A stretch of 64,000 nt of DNA, taken from Bacteroidales bacterium H5 (GTDB taxonomy: Bacteria > Bacteroidota > Bacteroidia > Bacteroidales > Muribaculaceae). The notes under the pieces were generated by a model. The model was not told where the DNA came from and did no database searches. It saw nothing but the letters and a program-made list of their open reading frames with translations. The DNA lies in contig DAAQ01000003.1 of the NCBI GenBank assembly GCA_001701225.1, forward strand, positions 1-64,000, given 5' to 3'. Of this stretch, positions 1 through 7,554 are shown in pieces. The number at the start of each line of letters is the position of its first letter. Positions within the stretch are counted from its first letter, which is position 1. The position numbers and the translations under genes were made by a program.

Positions 1-2756
1 GATATTTCTTCTCGGTGCAGCGCTATTTCCCCGCTGTAGCCTACAACGAGGTCGCGAGGCTCGTCTATGAGAGGGCCCGCACCCGATATGTCCAGGGTAT
101 CTACCAGAACGGCACCGACCCCATCACGCAGAGCTGCGGCGACTCGTTGCAGCGCGAGATGCAGTGGGTGAAGCGCCGCATCGCCTATATCTCGTCCTAC
201 GCGAGCTACGGCGAGTTCGGACGGCGCGACGGCGAGGGAGCCGCCGGGTCGCTGAACTTCCGCTCGATAGTCAGGAGGGACGGCAGCCGCCCGGCATACT
301 CGTTCACCCTCGTCCCGCACATCTCTATGTACCCGACCTTCGCGCTCGGCAGCACGCTGGTGTACGGTGCCGGGAATGTCCGCGCCCCGAGGGTCAGGGC
401 CGGGGAGACATACAAGGTAAACCTCGGCTCGTCAGACGGAAACACCAACATCTTCCTGAACGGCATAGACCACATGAGGGACATCGGAGATTTCACCGAC
501 AAGAGCCTCGGCGAGACATTCAACCTGACAGGCGCGCGCCTCACCGAGTTTGTCGTGTCGGGCGGCAGCGACGTGCAGTTCCGGCCCGCGTCCATGGTTG
601 TGTCGGCACCGCTGCTCCAGCGCCTCGTGCTGAACGGCGTCGACACCCTTGAAGGCAGCCTCGACCTGTCCGCCAACACGCAGCTCAGGGAGATAGACCT
701 GCGCGGCACGTCGCTCTCAAGCGTGACCCTCCCCGCCACGGAACACCTCGAGACATTGCACCTTCCTGCCACGCTGACCTCCCTGGTGCTCGACGCCCAA
801 CCCAACCTGAAGACGCTCACGCTCGAGAGCGTGACAAACCTGAGGGAGCTCCGCATCACCGGCGCCCCCGGCCTGCGCGGCCAGACGCAGCCACTCATAC
901 AGCTCGCCTATGTCCAGGCGAAAAACCTGAGCCTTGTGCAGGTCGGTGACATAGACTGGAGCGGTTTCCCTGTGGAGGCCATGATGTGGCTCCACGGCAT
1001 GGGCGCCACCCTCACGGGTTCGATCAGCCTCACGGGAACACTGACACTGGGCGACAAGATTGCTCTTGCCGGACAGTATGGCGACATAGATGACGCCGGC
1101 AACGCCCTGCACCTGAGCTATGCGACAAGGGCGATAAACTCCATCGCCGTCAGCGGCCCTCCGTACACCCCGGAGATTGGCACATACGGATACACCCTCA
1201 CATGCGCCCCTTCCACGGGCAATGACATCGCCATCAGGGACGGCAGTCCGGCCATCGAATGGTCCATCGACGGCAGTGCGGTACCCTACGCCTCGTTCTC
1301 CGACACGGTCAACGGCCTCCTGGAGGTGTCAGCCCTTGACGGGAGTGGCTCGGACATGCGCCATATCATCAGGTGCTCCATCACCAAGACAAACGGCACG
1401 GTGCTCACCCGCGAGTATCCGGTCGGCTTCTATCGCCGAGTTCCGAAGATAGGTGACTTCGCATACGCGGACGGAACTTTCGATGACCTATGTTACTCCA
1501 ACAAAACGGTTGTTGGCATCGTCTTCAAGCTGGACGAGATGTGGCAAGGGGACGGTGAGGCCGAGCCGACGGTATTCACCGGGTACGAAAAGCCGAGCGA
1601 GTTTTTCAAGTCCACACGGCAGCTGGTAGGATACCGGGTGCTTATCGACTGCAAGGAAAACATATTATTTCGGAGCTCTGATGGATTCATCAACTTGGAT
1701 AACGTCTCCTGGGGGCTATATCCCGACAATGGAGGGTTAGGCCATGGTGAAATTCAGAATGAGATGCTGGCTGCTACGGGATTGTCCAATGTCTTTGACA
1801 TCGACATGGTCGCCAATGTCGCCGACCATTGTATGACAGGCGAAGACGATGGTCGTTATCTACTTGCGACCAATTATTATGATGTCGGGACGGATGACGG
1901 TTTTCATGATTATAGTACCGTGTCCGGCGGTGTGACGGACTGGCGGGGGGAACAGAAGACCCTGGCGATAATACACCACGCCAATCGTATAATCAACACA
2001 TATCTACACTCCGACTCGAATGAGTCCGTCGGAATATGCTATACTGATGACGGAGGTACGGAACATTGGTTCGCGGGGGCGCCCGCTACAGTCACAGAAC
2101 TGGCTGACGCGATGGAGATACTCCACAGGGCTAACAACAACATTAATAAATACCAGCAGTTCCTTTACCCGGCTGCTTACAGCTGTTATCTCTACGAGCC
2201 GAAGGTCAATGTCAACGATGGAGAAACCTTAGACCCGCAATATGCCGCGACAAATTGGTATCTTCCAGCCGTGGGCGAATTGGCACGTATATACAGCTTC
2301 CATGCCAGATCCAGGACCGGAGGTATTGGTGCGACCAGTAATGTAGGACGGGGCACGTCACCTAACAAGAGCGTCATCGACGGGATGATTCAGGCCGCAC
2401 TTGAAACCGACGAACCCAATGATATAAAGGCGAATGTGTCGCCGACACACGCTGAGTCTGGTGATTACACTTATACCGAGCAGATGGCGATTAACAGGTA
2501 TTTTCATTCCTTGGTAGATGCGGAAAAGCCTATCTACTCGATGGCCTTGTGGCGGATTCAGGTCGGGGACAATCCCTTTACCTTTGCCAGTCATAAGTTG
2601 AGCGGCCACTGGACGTCCACAGAAGCAAACCACCAGAACTCGTGGTTTGTAAATTTCACAGATGGGTATGTCAATAACTGGGGCGGACATGAATACGGTA
2701 ACAAGTGGAACTCTCGCGTGTCTCGTCCTATTGTAGCATATCAATTCTTTCTTTGA
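1..2756 (+). CDS. Prophage-like tail/adhesin protein with LRR-like middle and C-type-lectin-like end (5' partial)
   Basis: The frame is open to base 3 with no convincing start, so the gene begins left of the window; at least 913 residues are visible. The first ~100 residues (QRYFPAVAYNEVARLVYERA) look like the end of a structural domain. Residues ~170-320 are short leucine-rich-like repeats (LREIDLRG, LETLHLP, LKTLTLE). The last ~200 residues read like a DUF1566/FGE-type C-type-lectin fold: WYLPAVGELARIY, then GHWTSTEANHQNSWFVNF, ending RPIVAYQF. That fold is common in receptor-binding or variable proteins of Bacteroides phages. The part after about base 1480 is visibly more AT-rich than the part before, which suggests module exchange. 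With the DUF4376-like protein and integrase next to it, a phage tail or adhesin role is inferred; the host receptor is unknown. Confidence 0.6.
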   Translation, partial: YFFSVQRYFPAVAYNEVARLVYERARTRYVQGIYQNGTDPITQSCGDSLQREMQWVKRRIAYISSYASYGEFGRRDGEGAAGSLNFRSIVRRDGSRPAYSFTLVPHISMYPTFALGSTLVYGAGNVRAPRVRAGETYKVNLGSSDGNTNIFLNGIDHMRDIGDFTDKSLGETFNLTGARLTEFVVSGGSDVQFRPASMVVSAPLLQRLVLNGVDTLEGSLDLSANTQLREIDLRGTSLSSVTLPATEHLETLHLPATLTSLVLDAQPNLKTLTLESVTNLRELRITGAPGLRGQTQPLIQLAYVQAKNLSLVQVGDIDWSGFPVEAMMWLHGMGATLTGSISLTGTLTLGDKIALAGQYGDIDDAGNALHLSYATRAINSIAVSGPPYTPEIGTYGYTLTCAPSTGNDIAIRDGSPAIEWSIDGSAVPYASFSDTVNGLLEVSALDGSGSDMRHIIRCSITKTNGTVLTREYPVGFYRRVPKIGDFAYADGTFDDLCYSNKTVVGIVFKLDEMWQGDGEAEPTVFTGYEKPSEFFKSTRQLVGYRVLIDCKENILFRSSDGFINLDNVSWGLYPDNGGLGHGEIQNEMLAATGLSNVFDIDMVANVADHCMTGEDDGRYLLATNYYDVGTDDGFHDYSTVSGGVTDWRGEQKTLAIIHHANRIINTYLHSDSNESVGICYTDDGGTEHWFAGAPATVTELADAMEILHRANNNINKYQQFLYPAAYSCYLYEPKVNVNDGETLDPQYAATNWYLPAVGELARIYSFHARSRTGGIGATSNVGRGTSPNKSVIDGMIQAALETDEPNDIKANVSPTHAESGDYTYTEQMAINRYFHSLVDAEKPIYSMALWRIQVGDNPFTFASHKLSGHWTSTEANHQNSWFVNFTDGYVNNWGGHEYGNKWNSRVSRPIVAYQFFL

Positions 2757-2798
2757 CCATCTGGAGATGATGATGGATCCTATTACCCCAAGACTACT

Positions 2799-3470
2799 AT
2801 GACACAGACATGTAGATTCAATGAGCAGCCCCCGACAGTGAATAACGGAGGCTACAGGAAAGGCCGCTGGACGGTGTGGATCAACCTCGGAGCACGACCC
2901 GTCACCTCCGTAGGAGGGGAGGGGGCGGATGATGCCCCTATGTTCGAGGCCGACACCGACCGTCTTGTGCTGACAGACAATTCCGTGCCGGGCTTCCTCG
3001 AGGCTGTCGACCAGCTCCATCTGGCCACGGCCACCTCAGGAGAGGTCGAGGCCATCCTGAGGTATTTCCACGCCGGGGATGACATCGAGGCCTGGAGAGG
3101 CCTTCGGAAGGTACAGATCCAGGGTTACGACAAGTGTGGCAGGGTCAACCGCTTCTGTCTCGATGGGCGCACGATGTGGCTTGACTCCGGCATGCGCCGG
3201 AAGATACGCTCGCGTCTCGCCGCCGAGGAGGCTTCCGGGCGTGACATGACGACTCTGTGGGATGGCACGGCGCCGATACAGATGCCGGTCGAGTCCGCAC
3301 AGGAGATGCTTGACCGTCTCGAACTCTACGCCATCGACTGCTACGACACCACCGCCAGGCATCTGGCAGTGATAGAAAAGCTACCGACCATCGAAGAGTT
3401 GCGGGCTTTTGATATATCTGTAGGTTATCCAGACCCCCTGCATTTCTCCATCCCGGCCCCGACGGAATAG
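2799..3470 (+). CDS. DUF4376-like phage-associated protein
   Basis: A 223-residue protein. The C-terminal half (WLDSGMRRKIRSRLAAEEA, then MLDRLELYAIDCYDTTARHL, then PTIEELRAFDISVGYPDPLHF) resembles DUF4376-type proteins found beside tail genes of Bacteroidales prophages. The N-terminal half has no feature I recognise, no signal peptide and no membrane segment. The ATG at 2799 overlaps by ATGA the stop of an 11-codon frame (2767-2802), which may couple translation to the upstream tail gene. It is followed by a strong bidirectional hairpin shared with the convergent integrase gene. The function in the virion is not known; the family call is from memory of motifs, so moderate confidence. Confidence 0.5.
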   Translation: MTQTCRFNEQPPTVNNGGYRKGRWTVWINLGARPVTSVGGEGADDAPMFEADTDRLVLTDNSVPGFLEAVDQLHLATATSGEVEAILRYFHAGDDIEAWRGLRKVQIQGYDKCGRVNRFCLDGRTMWLDSGMRRKIRSRLAAEEASGRDMTTLWDGTAPIQMPVESAQEMLDRLELYAIDCYDTTARHLAVIEKLPTIEELRAFDISVGYPDPLHFSIPAPTE

Positions 3471-3491
3471 CAATCCCCGAATCCACTTATC

Positions 3492-3528
3492 AATCCGCGC
3501 CGTCATCTCTTCCATGACGGCGCGGATT
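3492..3528. terminator. Bidirectional terminator between phage gene and integrase
   Basis: A perfect 15-bp inverted repeat (AATCCGCGCCGTCAT at 3492-3506, its complement at 3514-3528) with a 7-nt loop lies between two convergent genes and overlaps the integrase stop codon. Confidence 0.75.
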
Positions 3529-4753
3529 ATAGCATGTCATCGAAGACGGAAACACCCTTGACCTTGTCTTCTTTCATGATGTGGGCATATATCATAGTCG
3601 TATTTATTGATGTATGTCCCAATAGCTTCGACAAGGTGGCTATGTCTCCAGAGTTTCTTTTACAATATAAGGTCGCGAAGGTGTGACGTCCTGTTTTGGC
3701 ACTGACATTCTTGTCTATGCCGGCATGGTCGCAAACCTTTTTTATAAGTCGGTTGAATCCCTGGTCAGTTGGGAGTTTCAGGAATAGATTACCACGGCGG
3801 CGCTGGCCCTTATAATAGTCTACAAGTTCCCTCGCGGGTTTTGACATCGGTATGGAAACACGGGTATGTGTTTTCTTGCGCCGATATTGAATTACTCCGT
3901 TTTTTGTCTGTTCAATTTGGAGCGCCCTCGCATCGGAGATATGCATTGCTGTGAATGTCATAAACAGGAAAAACCTGAGGCTGTCCTGTTCGTTCTCAGG
4001 AAGCTCTTCACGGTGATACAGAGATGTGAGGGTCTGAAGCTCTTCTTCTGTGAGATATACCACGTCAGGCTCAGAGGTAGGGAGTCTGTAACTCTCAAAG
4101 GGATTGCTTTTTGTTTTTCCGGCACGGATCGCAGCATAAAAGTGCATACGGATTACACACATGTTTTTGTTGATTGTGCCGGGATTGTTATGGTGAATGT
4201 CGCGGAGATGTGCTGCATAAACCCTTAGCCAGTCTGGAGTAATTTCGCTTATCATGAGAGCTGGTGCAAAATCCTTCAGTTTTTTCAAGGCTGTCTTGTG
4301 ATGCCGTATGGTCTGAGGTTGAAGTCCACCTTGGATCTCTTCAAGATGACGGTCTGCAAACTCGTTGAAATCCATTGTCTCTCCGGGTCGGCGATATAGG
4401 GCAAGAAAGCTCTCTTTTGTCAATGTCTCGCCGGTGAGCCTGGCACGGACCAGGATGTCGGAGATTTTTGCCTTCGTATGGTCAATAATCAGATTCCAGT
4501 CCTGGATTTCCTTTCCACGGCCTTTGACATGTTCTGATGCCGCATCCCATTCTTTCGTGGTCACGGCTATGTCAAGTGGAATCCTGATCTTGGTTCGTTC
4601 AAGATTCAATACTGCGTACAAAGCTGCACGCCCGTCTGCGCGTTCATAGTCATCGCGCCTTCTGATGGTTACTTTTTTCATTCGGATTGTGCCGACAACT
4701 GTGTCGGCGGTTTTTGTAACCCATTGGTAATGAGATACGGATTGTGCCGACAT
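3527..4753 (-). CDS. Tyrosine recombinase/phage integrase with Arg-I replaced by His
   Basis: Site-specific recombinase expected to integrate the element to its left at tRNA-Cys. Residues ~125-215 are a SAM-like core-binding domain (MDFNEFADRHLEEIQGG). The catalytic domain shows YRRKKTHTR (beta-hairpin Lys), KTGRHTFATLY (Arg II), LLGHTSINTTMIYAH (His and nucleophile Tyr389). The first catalytic Arg, normally in a TGLRxSD motif, is His271 here (FTAMHISDAR, codon CAT). The gene lies against the 3' side of tRNA-Cys, the usual place for an integrase. The start is uncertain: ATG at 4753 gives 408 residues, while an internal ATG at 4681 (MKKVTIRRRDD) gives 384 and leaves a hairpin and repeat in the leader. 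The other attachment site is outside the window. Confidence 0.85.
   Translation of the reverse strand: MSAQSVSHYQWVTKTADTVVGTIRMKKVTIRRRDDYERADGRAALYAVLNLERTKIRIPLDIAVTTKEWDAASEHVKGRGKEIQDWNLIIDHTKAKISDILVRARLTGETLTKESFLALYRRPGETMDFNEFADRHLEEIQGGLQPQTIRHHKTALKKLKDFAPALMISEITPDWLRVYAAHLRDIHHNNPGTINKNMCVIRMHFYAAIRAGKTKSNPFESYRLPTSEPDVVYLTEEELQTLTSLYHREELPENEQDSLRFFLFMTFTAMHISDARALQIEQTKNGVIQYRRKKTHTRVSIPMSKPARELVDYYKGQRRRGNLFLKLPTDQGFNRLIKKVCDHAGIDKNVSAKTGRHTFATLYCKRNSGDIATLSKLLGHTSINTTMIYAHIMKEDKVKGVSVFDDML
4683..4752. repeat. 15-bp direct repeat and hairpin at the integrase 5' end
   Basis: CGGATTGTGCCGACA occurs at 4683-4697 and again at 4738-4752. The first copy is part of a perfect inverted repeat, GCCGACA-ACTG-TGTCGGC (4691-4708). 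The repeats straddle the two possible integrase starts. They could be recombinase arm sites or an operator; no data decide. Confidence 0.5.
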
Positions 4754-4815
4754 GATTTCAAAAAATAACTGTCAACGGGCGTAATCAAAACGTTGAGAGT
4801 CAGGTATTTACGACA

Positions 4816-4839
4816 AAATCCCGACGTGGGTCGGGATTT
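4816..4839 (-). terminator. Terminator of tRNA-Cys
   Basis: A perfect 10-bp stem (AAATCCCGAC, loop GTGG, and its complement) starts 2 nt past the tRNA 3' end and is followed on the minus strand by TTTTG. It marks the host/element boundary region. Confidence 0.75.
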
Positions 4840-4840
4840 G

Positions 4841-4914
4841 TGGAGGTTCCTAGCAGAATCGAACTGCTGTAAACGGTTTTGCAGACCGGCGCCTAACCAC
4901 TCGGCCAAGGAACC
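4841..4914 (-). tRNA. tRNA-Cys(GCA)
   Basis: A 74-nt cloverleaf on the minus strand: acceptor GGTTCCT paired with AGGAACC, anticodon loop CTGCAAA giving anticodon GCA, T arm GCAG-TTCGATT-CTGC. The discriminator is U73, as expected for tRNA-Cys, and CCA is encoded. It is the likely integration target of the element to its left, since the integrase lies directly beyond the tRNA 3' end. Confidence 0.95.
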
Positions 4915-4943
4915 ATTGTTGCTGCCTTATCGGTTTTGCGATG

Positions 4944-4973
4944 CAAAGGTAGGGAGTTTTTTTGGATTGTGCA
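4944..4973 (-). promoter_or_regulatory. tRNA-Cys promoter
   Basis: The minus strand reads TTG, 20 nt, TACCTTTG (box 4944-4951), matching the Bacteroidetes primary sigma consensus. It is followed by CATCGCAAAACC, an initially transcribed sequence shared with the other tRNA promoters here. Confidence 0.75.
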
Positions 4974-5045
4974 AGTGTTTGACGCAATTTTTTTGATTTT
5001 TGTGCCGGACCGGGATTTTATAGGGATGGTTAGAGGGAAATTTCA

Positions 5046-5053
5046 TACCTTTG
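5046..5053 (+). promoter_or_regulatory. -7 box in front of the RluA gene
   Basis: TACCTTTG ends 5 nt before the ATG at 5059. With initiation 5-7 nt downstream, the transcript would start at or beside the start codon, that is, be nearly leaderless. This also decides the start over the in-frame ATG at 4936. Confidence 0.6.
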
Positions 5054-5058
5054 CACAC

Positions 5059-5772
5059 ATGAATGAGATTAATGTTGTCTACGAAGACAATCACATCATT
5101 ATAATAGACAAGAAACCCGGGCAGATTGTGCAGGGTGACAAGACGGGCGACAAGCCGCTGTCGGAACTCGTGAAGGAGTGGATAAAGGAGAAATACTCCA
5201 AACCCGGAAATGTGTTCTGTGGCGTGGCTCACCGTCTCGACCGTCCCGTAGGGGGGCTTGTGGTATTTGCCAAGACCTCCAAGGCTCTGGCGCGCCTGAA
5301 CGAGACGTTCCGTACCGGCAAGGTGACCAAGAAGTATCTTGCCCTGACGCGCAACCGTCCTCCGCGCGACGCTGACCGTCTGACGGGCTATATCACGTCT
5401 ACCGAGCGAAACAACAAGAGTTACCTTTCGCCCGTTCCCAAGCCCGGGGCCAAGGAAGCCGCGCTGACATACCGCTATCTCGGGGCGTCAGACCGCTATC
5501 ATCTGGTCGAGGTGCAGCTTGAGACAGGACGCAAGCATCAGATAAGGGTGCAGATGTCGTCGATAGGGTGTCCCATCAAGGGTGACCTCAAGTATGGCGA
5601 CAAGCGCAGCAATCCTGACGGCTCAATCTCGCTCCGGGCACACAGGGTGACATTCGTGCATCCCGTATCGGGGAATCTCATTGACGTTACCGCCCCGTTG
5701 CCCGACGACCCGCTCTGGCAGGCGTTTGCCGCGGCGGTGGCCCAAAACGACAGCCGCGATGACCAGGATTGA
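5059..5772 (+). CDS. RluA-family pseudouridine synthase
   Basis: Isomerises uridine to pseudouridine in rRNA or tRNA. The protein is 237 residues from the chosen ATG at 5059. The catalytic motif is HRLDRPVGGLVVFAK, where the Asp of HRLD is the nucleophile; the RPVGG variant of the usual xTSG is common in Bacteroidetes paralogues. Downstream motifs KKYLALT, LVEVQLETGRKHQIRVQ and SLRAHRVTFVHP fit RluA. There is no N-terminal S4 domain, so it is a compact member. The in-frame ATG at 4936 lies upstream of the promoter and is rejected. The gene overlaps the next one (glsA-like) by 14 bp. The target uridine cannot be told from sequence. Confidence 0.9.
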   Translation: MNEINVVYEDNHIIIIDKKPGQIVQGDKTGDKPLSELVKEWIKEKYSKPGNVFCGVAHRLDRPVGGLVVFAKTSKALARLNETFRTGKVTKKYLALTRNRPPRDADRLTGYITSTERNNKSYLSPVPKPGAKEAALTYRYLGASDRYHLVEVQLETGRKHQIRVQMSSIGCPIKGDLKYGDKRSNPDGSISLRAHRVTFVHPVSGNLIDVTAPLPDDPLWQAFAAAVAQNDSRDDQD

Positions 5773-6571
5773 CGTCGGCACCGTGTTGCGCCAGCGGGTG
5801 CCGGGTTTTGCGAGGCTTATGCCGGGCTTTGCCGTGAGATGGCTGGAGCGGCTGATATGCCAGGACGAGATGAACTTTCTGCTCGAGAAAGGTGACGGCC
5901 TCGAGGGTGCGGCGTTTGCCGACTCTGTGCTCGACAATCTCGGCATCACCTATGATGTGAAGGGTGATTTAGACCCCTCGCGCCGTCGGGTCGTGTTTGC
6001 CTCCAATCATCCTTTAGGGGGCCTGGATGGTCTTGTCCTGTGTTCGGCGGTCAATCGTCTCTATGGCTCGGGAGAGATGAGGTTTATTGTCAACGATCTT
6101 CTCACCGCTGTCGAGCCTTTGCGAGGAGTTTTCCTTGGCGTAAACAAGCATGGAGCGCAGTCGCGGACGGCTGCCGAGGCCATAGATGCGGCCTTTGACG
6201 GTGCGATGCCCATGGTGATGTTTCCGGCCGGACTGTGCTCGCGTATGGGGGCCGACGGCATTGTCAGGGACCTCGCGTGGAATAAAATGATAGTTAACAA
6301 GGCCATTTCTTCGGGGCGCGATATAATTCCCGTGCATTTTAGTGGCGAAAATTCCAGCTTTTTTTATAAATTTGCACGTCTAAGGACGCGTCTCGGTCTC
6401 AGACTGAACATCGAGATGGTGAGATTGCCCCGTGAGATATTCCTCAAGCGGGGTTCACATTTCACCGTCACGCTGGGCCGACCCATAGGATGGGAGACCC
6501 TCAGGGGGGGCCGGGATGCGCTCGCACAGGCCGCCGAATTGCGGGCGAAAACTTATCAACTCAACGGCTAA
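5759..6571 (+). CDS. glsA: PlsC-like acyltransferase, glycine-lipid O-acyltransferase candidate
   Basis: A 270-residue lysophospholipid-acyltransferase-fold protein. SNHPLGGLDG corresponds to the catalytic His/Asp block, and MFPAGLCSR to the FPEGT-like substrate block. This variant is typical of the hemolysin-annotated Bacteroidetes family that includes GlsA of Bacteroides thetaiotaomicron, which adds the second (ester-linked) acyl chain to N-acyl-glycine to form glycine lipids. The following gene is the matching N-acyltransferase, which supports the assignment. The start at 5759 (MTRIDVGTVL) overlaps the RluA stop; a longer frame from 5681 would run deep inside rluA. Expected to act at the inner membrane. 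The gene symbol is by context, not by search. Confidence 0.72.
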   Translation: MTRIDVGTVLRQRVPGFARLMPGFAVRWLERLICQDEMNFLLEKGDGLEGAAFADSVLDNLGITYDVKGDLDPSRRRVVFASNHPLGGLDGLVLCSAVNRLYGSGEMRFIVNDLLTAVEPLRGVFLGVNKHGAQSRTAAEAIDAAFDGAMPMVMFPAGLCSRMGADGIVRDLAWNKMIVNKAISSGRDIIPVHFSGENSSFFYKFARLRTRLGLRLNIEMVRLPREIFLKRGSHFTVTLGRPIGWETLRGGRDALAQAAELRAKTYQLNG

Positions 6572-6583
6572 ACGCCATATCAA

Positions 6584-7540
6584 ATGACACACCAGATCAT
6601 CGATCCCATAGACCCAGCCCTGATCAGCGCCGAGCTTACGCCCGACCGCTTGCTCAGGCGTACCAACAAGGGGGGCAACCTTATCTATGTCATCGACGGG
6701 CGCGAATGTCCTGCGACGATGCGCGAGATAGGGCGCCTGAGGGAAGAATCGTTCCGTACTGCCGGAGGCGGGACAGGCAAGGAGGCAGACATCGACGAGT
6801 TTGACCTGATGGAGCCCCCATGCCGCCAGCTCATCGTCTATGACCCCGCGTCACAGCTGATACTCGGCGGATACAGGTTCATAGTAGGGCGTGATATCCG
6901 TCTGAATGCAGACGGCTCTCCACGAATCGCCACAGGCCATATGTTCGGATTCTCGCCGAAATTCATCGCCGAATACCTCCCGTACACCATCGAGCTCGGC
7001 CGCTCGTTCGTCAGGCTGCAATATCAGTCGTCGCAGGCGGGAGCCAAGGCGCTCTTTGCCCTCGACAACCTCTGGGACGGCCTCGGAGCGCTGACGGTGG
7101 TATATCCCGAGGTGCGCTATCTCTTCGGCAAGATGACCATGTATCCCGGCTATGACCGCCGCTGCCGCAATATGCTCCTGCATTTCCTCCACAGGTATTT
7201 CCCGGATCCCGACGGACTCGTGGTGCCGTTCAGGGCCATAGACACCAGCTGCGATACCCCCGAGATAAGGGCTCTCTTTACGGGCGGCTCGTTCAAGGAG
7301 GATTACCGGATACTCAACCATGCCATACGTGATGCGGGATTCAACATCCCCCCTCTGGTCAATTCTTATATGGGGCTATCCCCGACCATGAGGGTGTTCG
7401 GCACAGCGATAAACGATGAGTTCGGCGATGTCGAGGAGACCGGCATACTCATCACTATCTCTGAGATATTTGAGGAGAAAAAGCAACGACATATATGCAC
7501 TTATAATCCACAGCAGATAAACCCAGATACAAACGACTAA
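6584..7540 (+). CDS. glsB: GNAT-fold N-acyltransferase, glycine-lipid GlsB/OlsB-like
   Basis: A 318-residue protein of the acetyltransf_5 (hemolysin/OlsB-like) type. Core motifs are MREIGRLREESFRTAGGG, YDPASQLILGGYRFIVG, and YTIELGRSFVRLQYQ. Family members transfer an acyl chain from ACP to the amine of glycine or ornithine. In Bacteroides the GlsB enzyme makes N-acyl-glycine, which GlsA then O-acylates; here the two genes are adjacent (12-bp gap) in the order glsA-glsB, apparently in one transcript with rluA. Whether the amino acid is glycine or another cannot be read from sequence. Confidence 0.75.
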   Translation: MTHQIIDPIDPALISAELTPDRLLRRTNKGGNLIYVIDGRECPATMREIGRLREESFRTAGGGTGKEADIDEFDLMEPPCRQLIVYDPASQLILGGYRFIVGRDIRLNADGSPRIATGHMFGFSPKFIAEYLPYTIELGRSFVRLQYQSSQAGAKALFALDNLWDGLGALTVVYPEVRYLFGKMTMYPGYDRRCRNMLLHFLHRYFPDPDGLVVPFRAIDTSCDTPEIRALFTGGSFKEDYRILNHAIRDAGFNIPPLVNSYMGLSPTMRVFGTAINDEFGDVEETGILITISEIFEEKKQRHICTYNPQQINPDTND

Positions 7541-7554
7541 CAAAATTGACTTGT

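Noticed and set aside
2767..2802. 11-codon frame MMMDPITPRLL between the phage genes
   Set aside because: Too short to support as a gene. It may only couple translation to the next ATG through the ATGA overlap, and is mentioned there.
1..4914. Search for a second copy of the tRNA-Cys 3' end as the other attachment site
   Set aside because: No repeat of the tRNA 3' sequence is visible in 1-4800, so the element must extend beyond the left edge and its borders cannot be stated.
5001..5012. The string TGTGCCGGACCG, also present at 22510-22521
   Set aside because: A 12-bp match between two otherwise unrelated intergenic regions; expected by chance or shared hairpin composition, no surrounding similarity.
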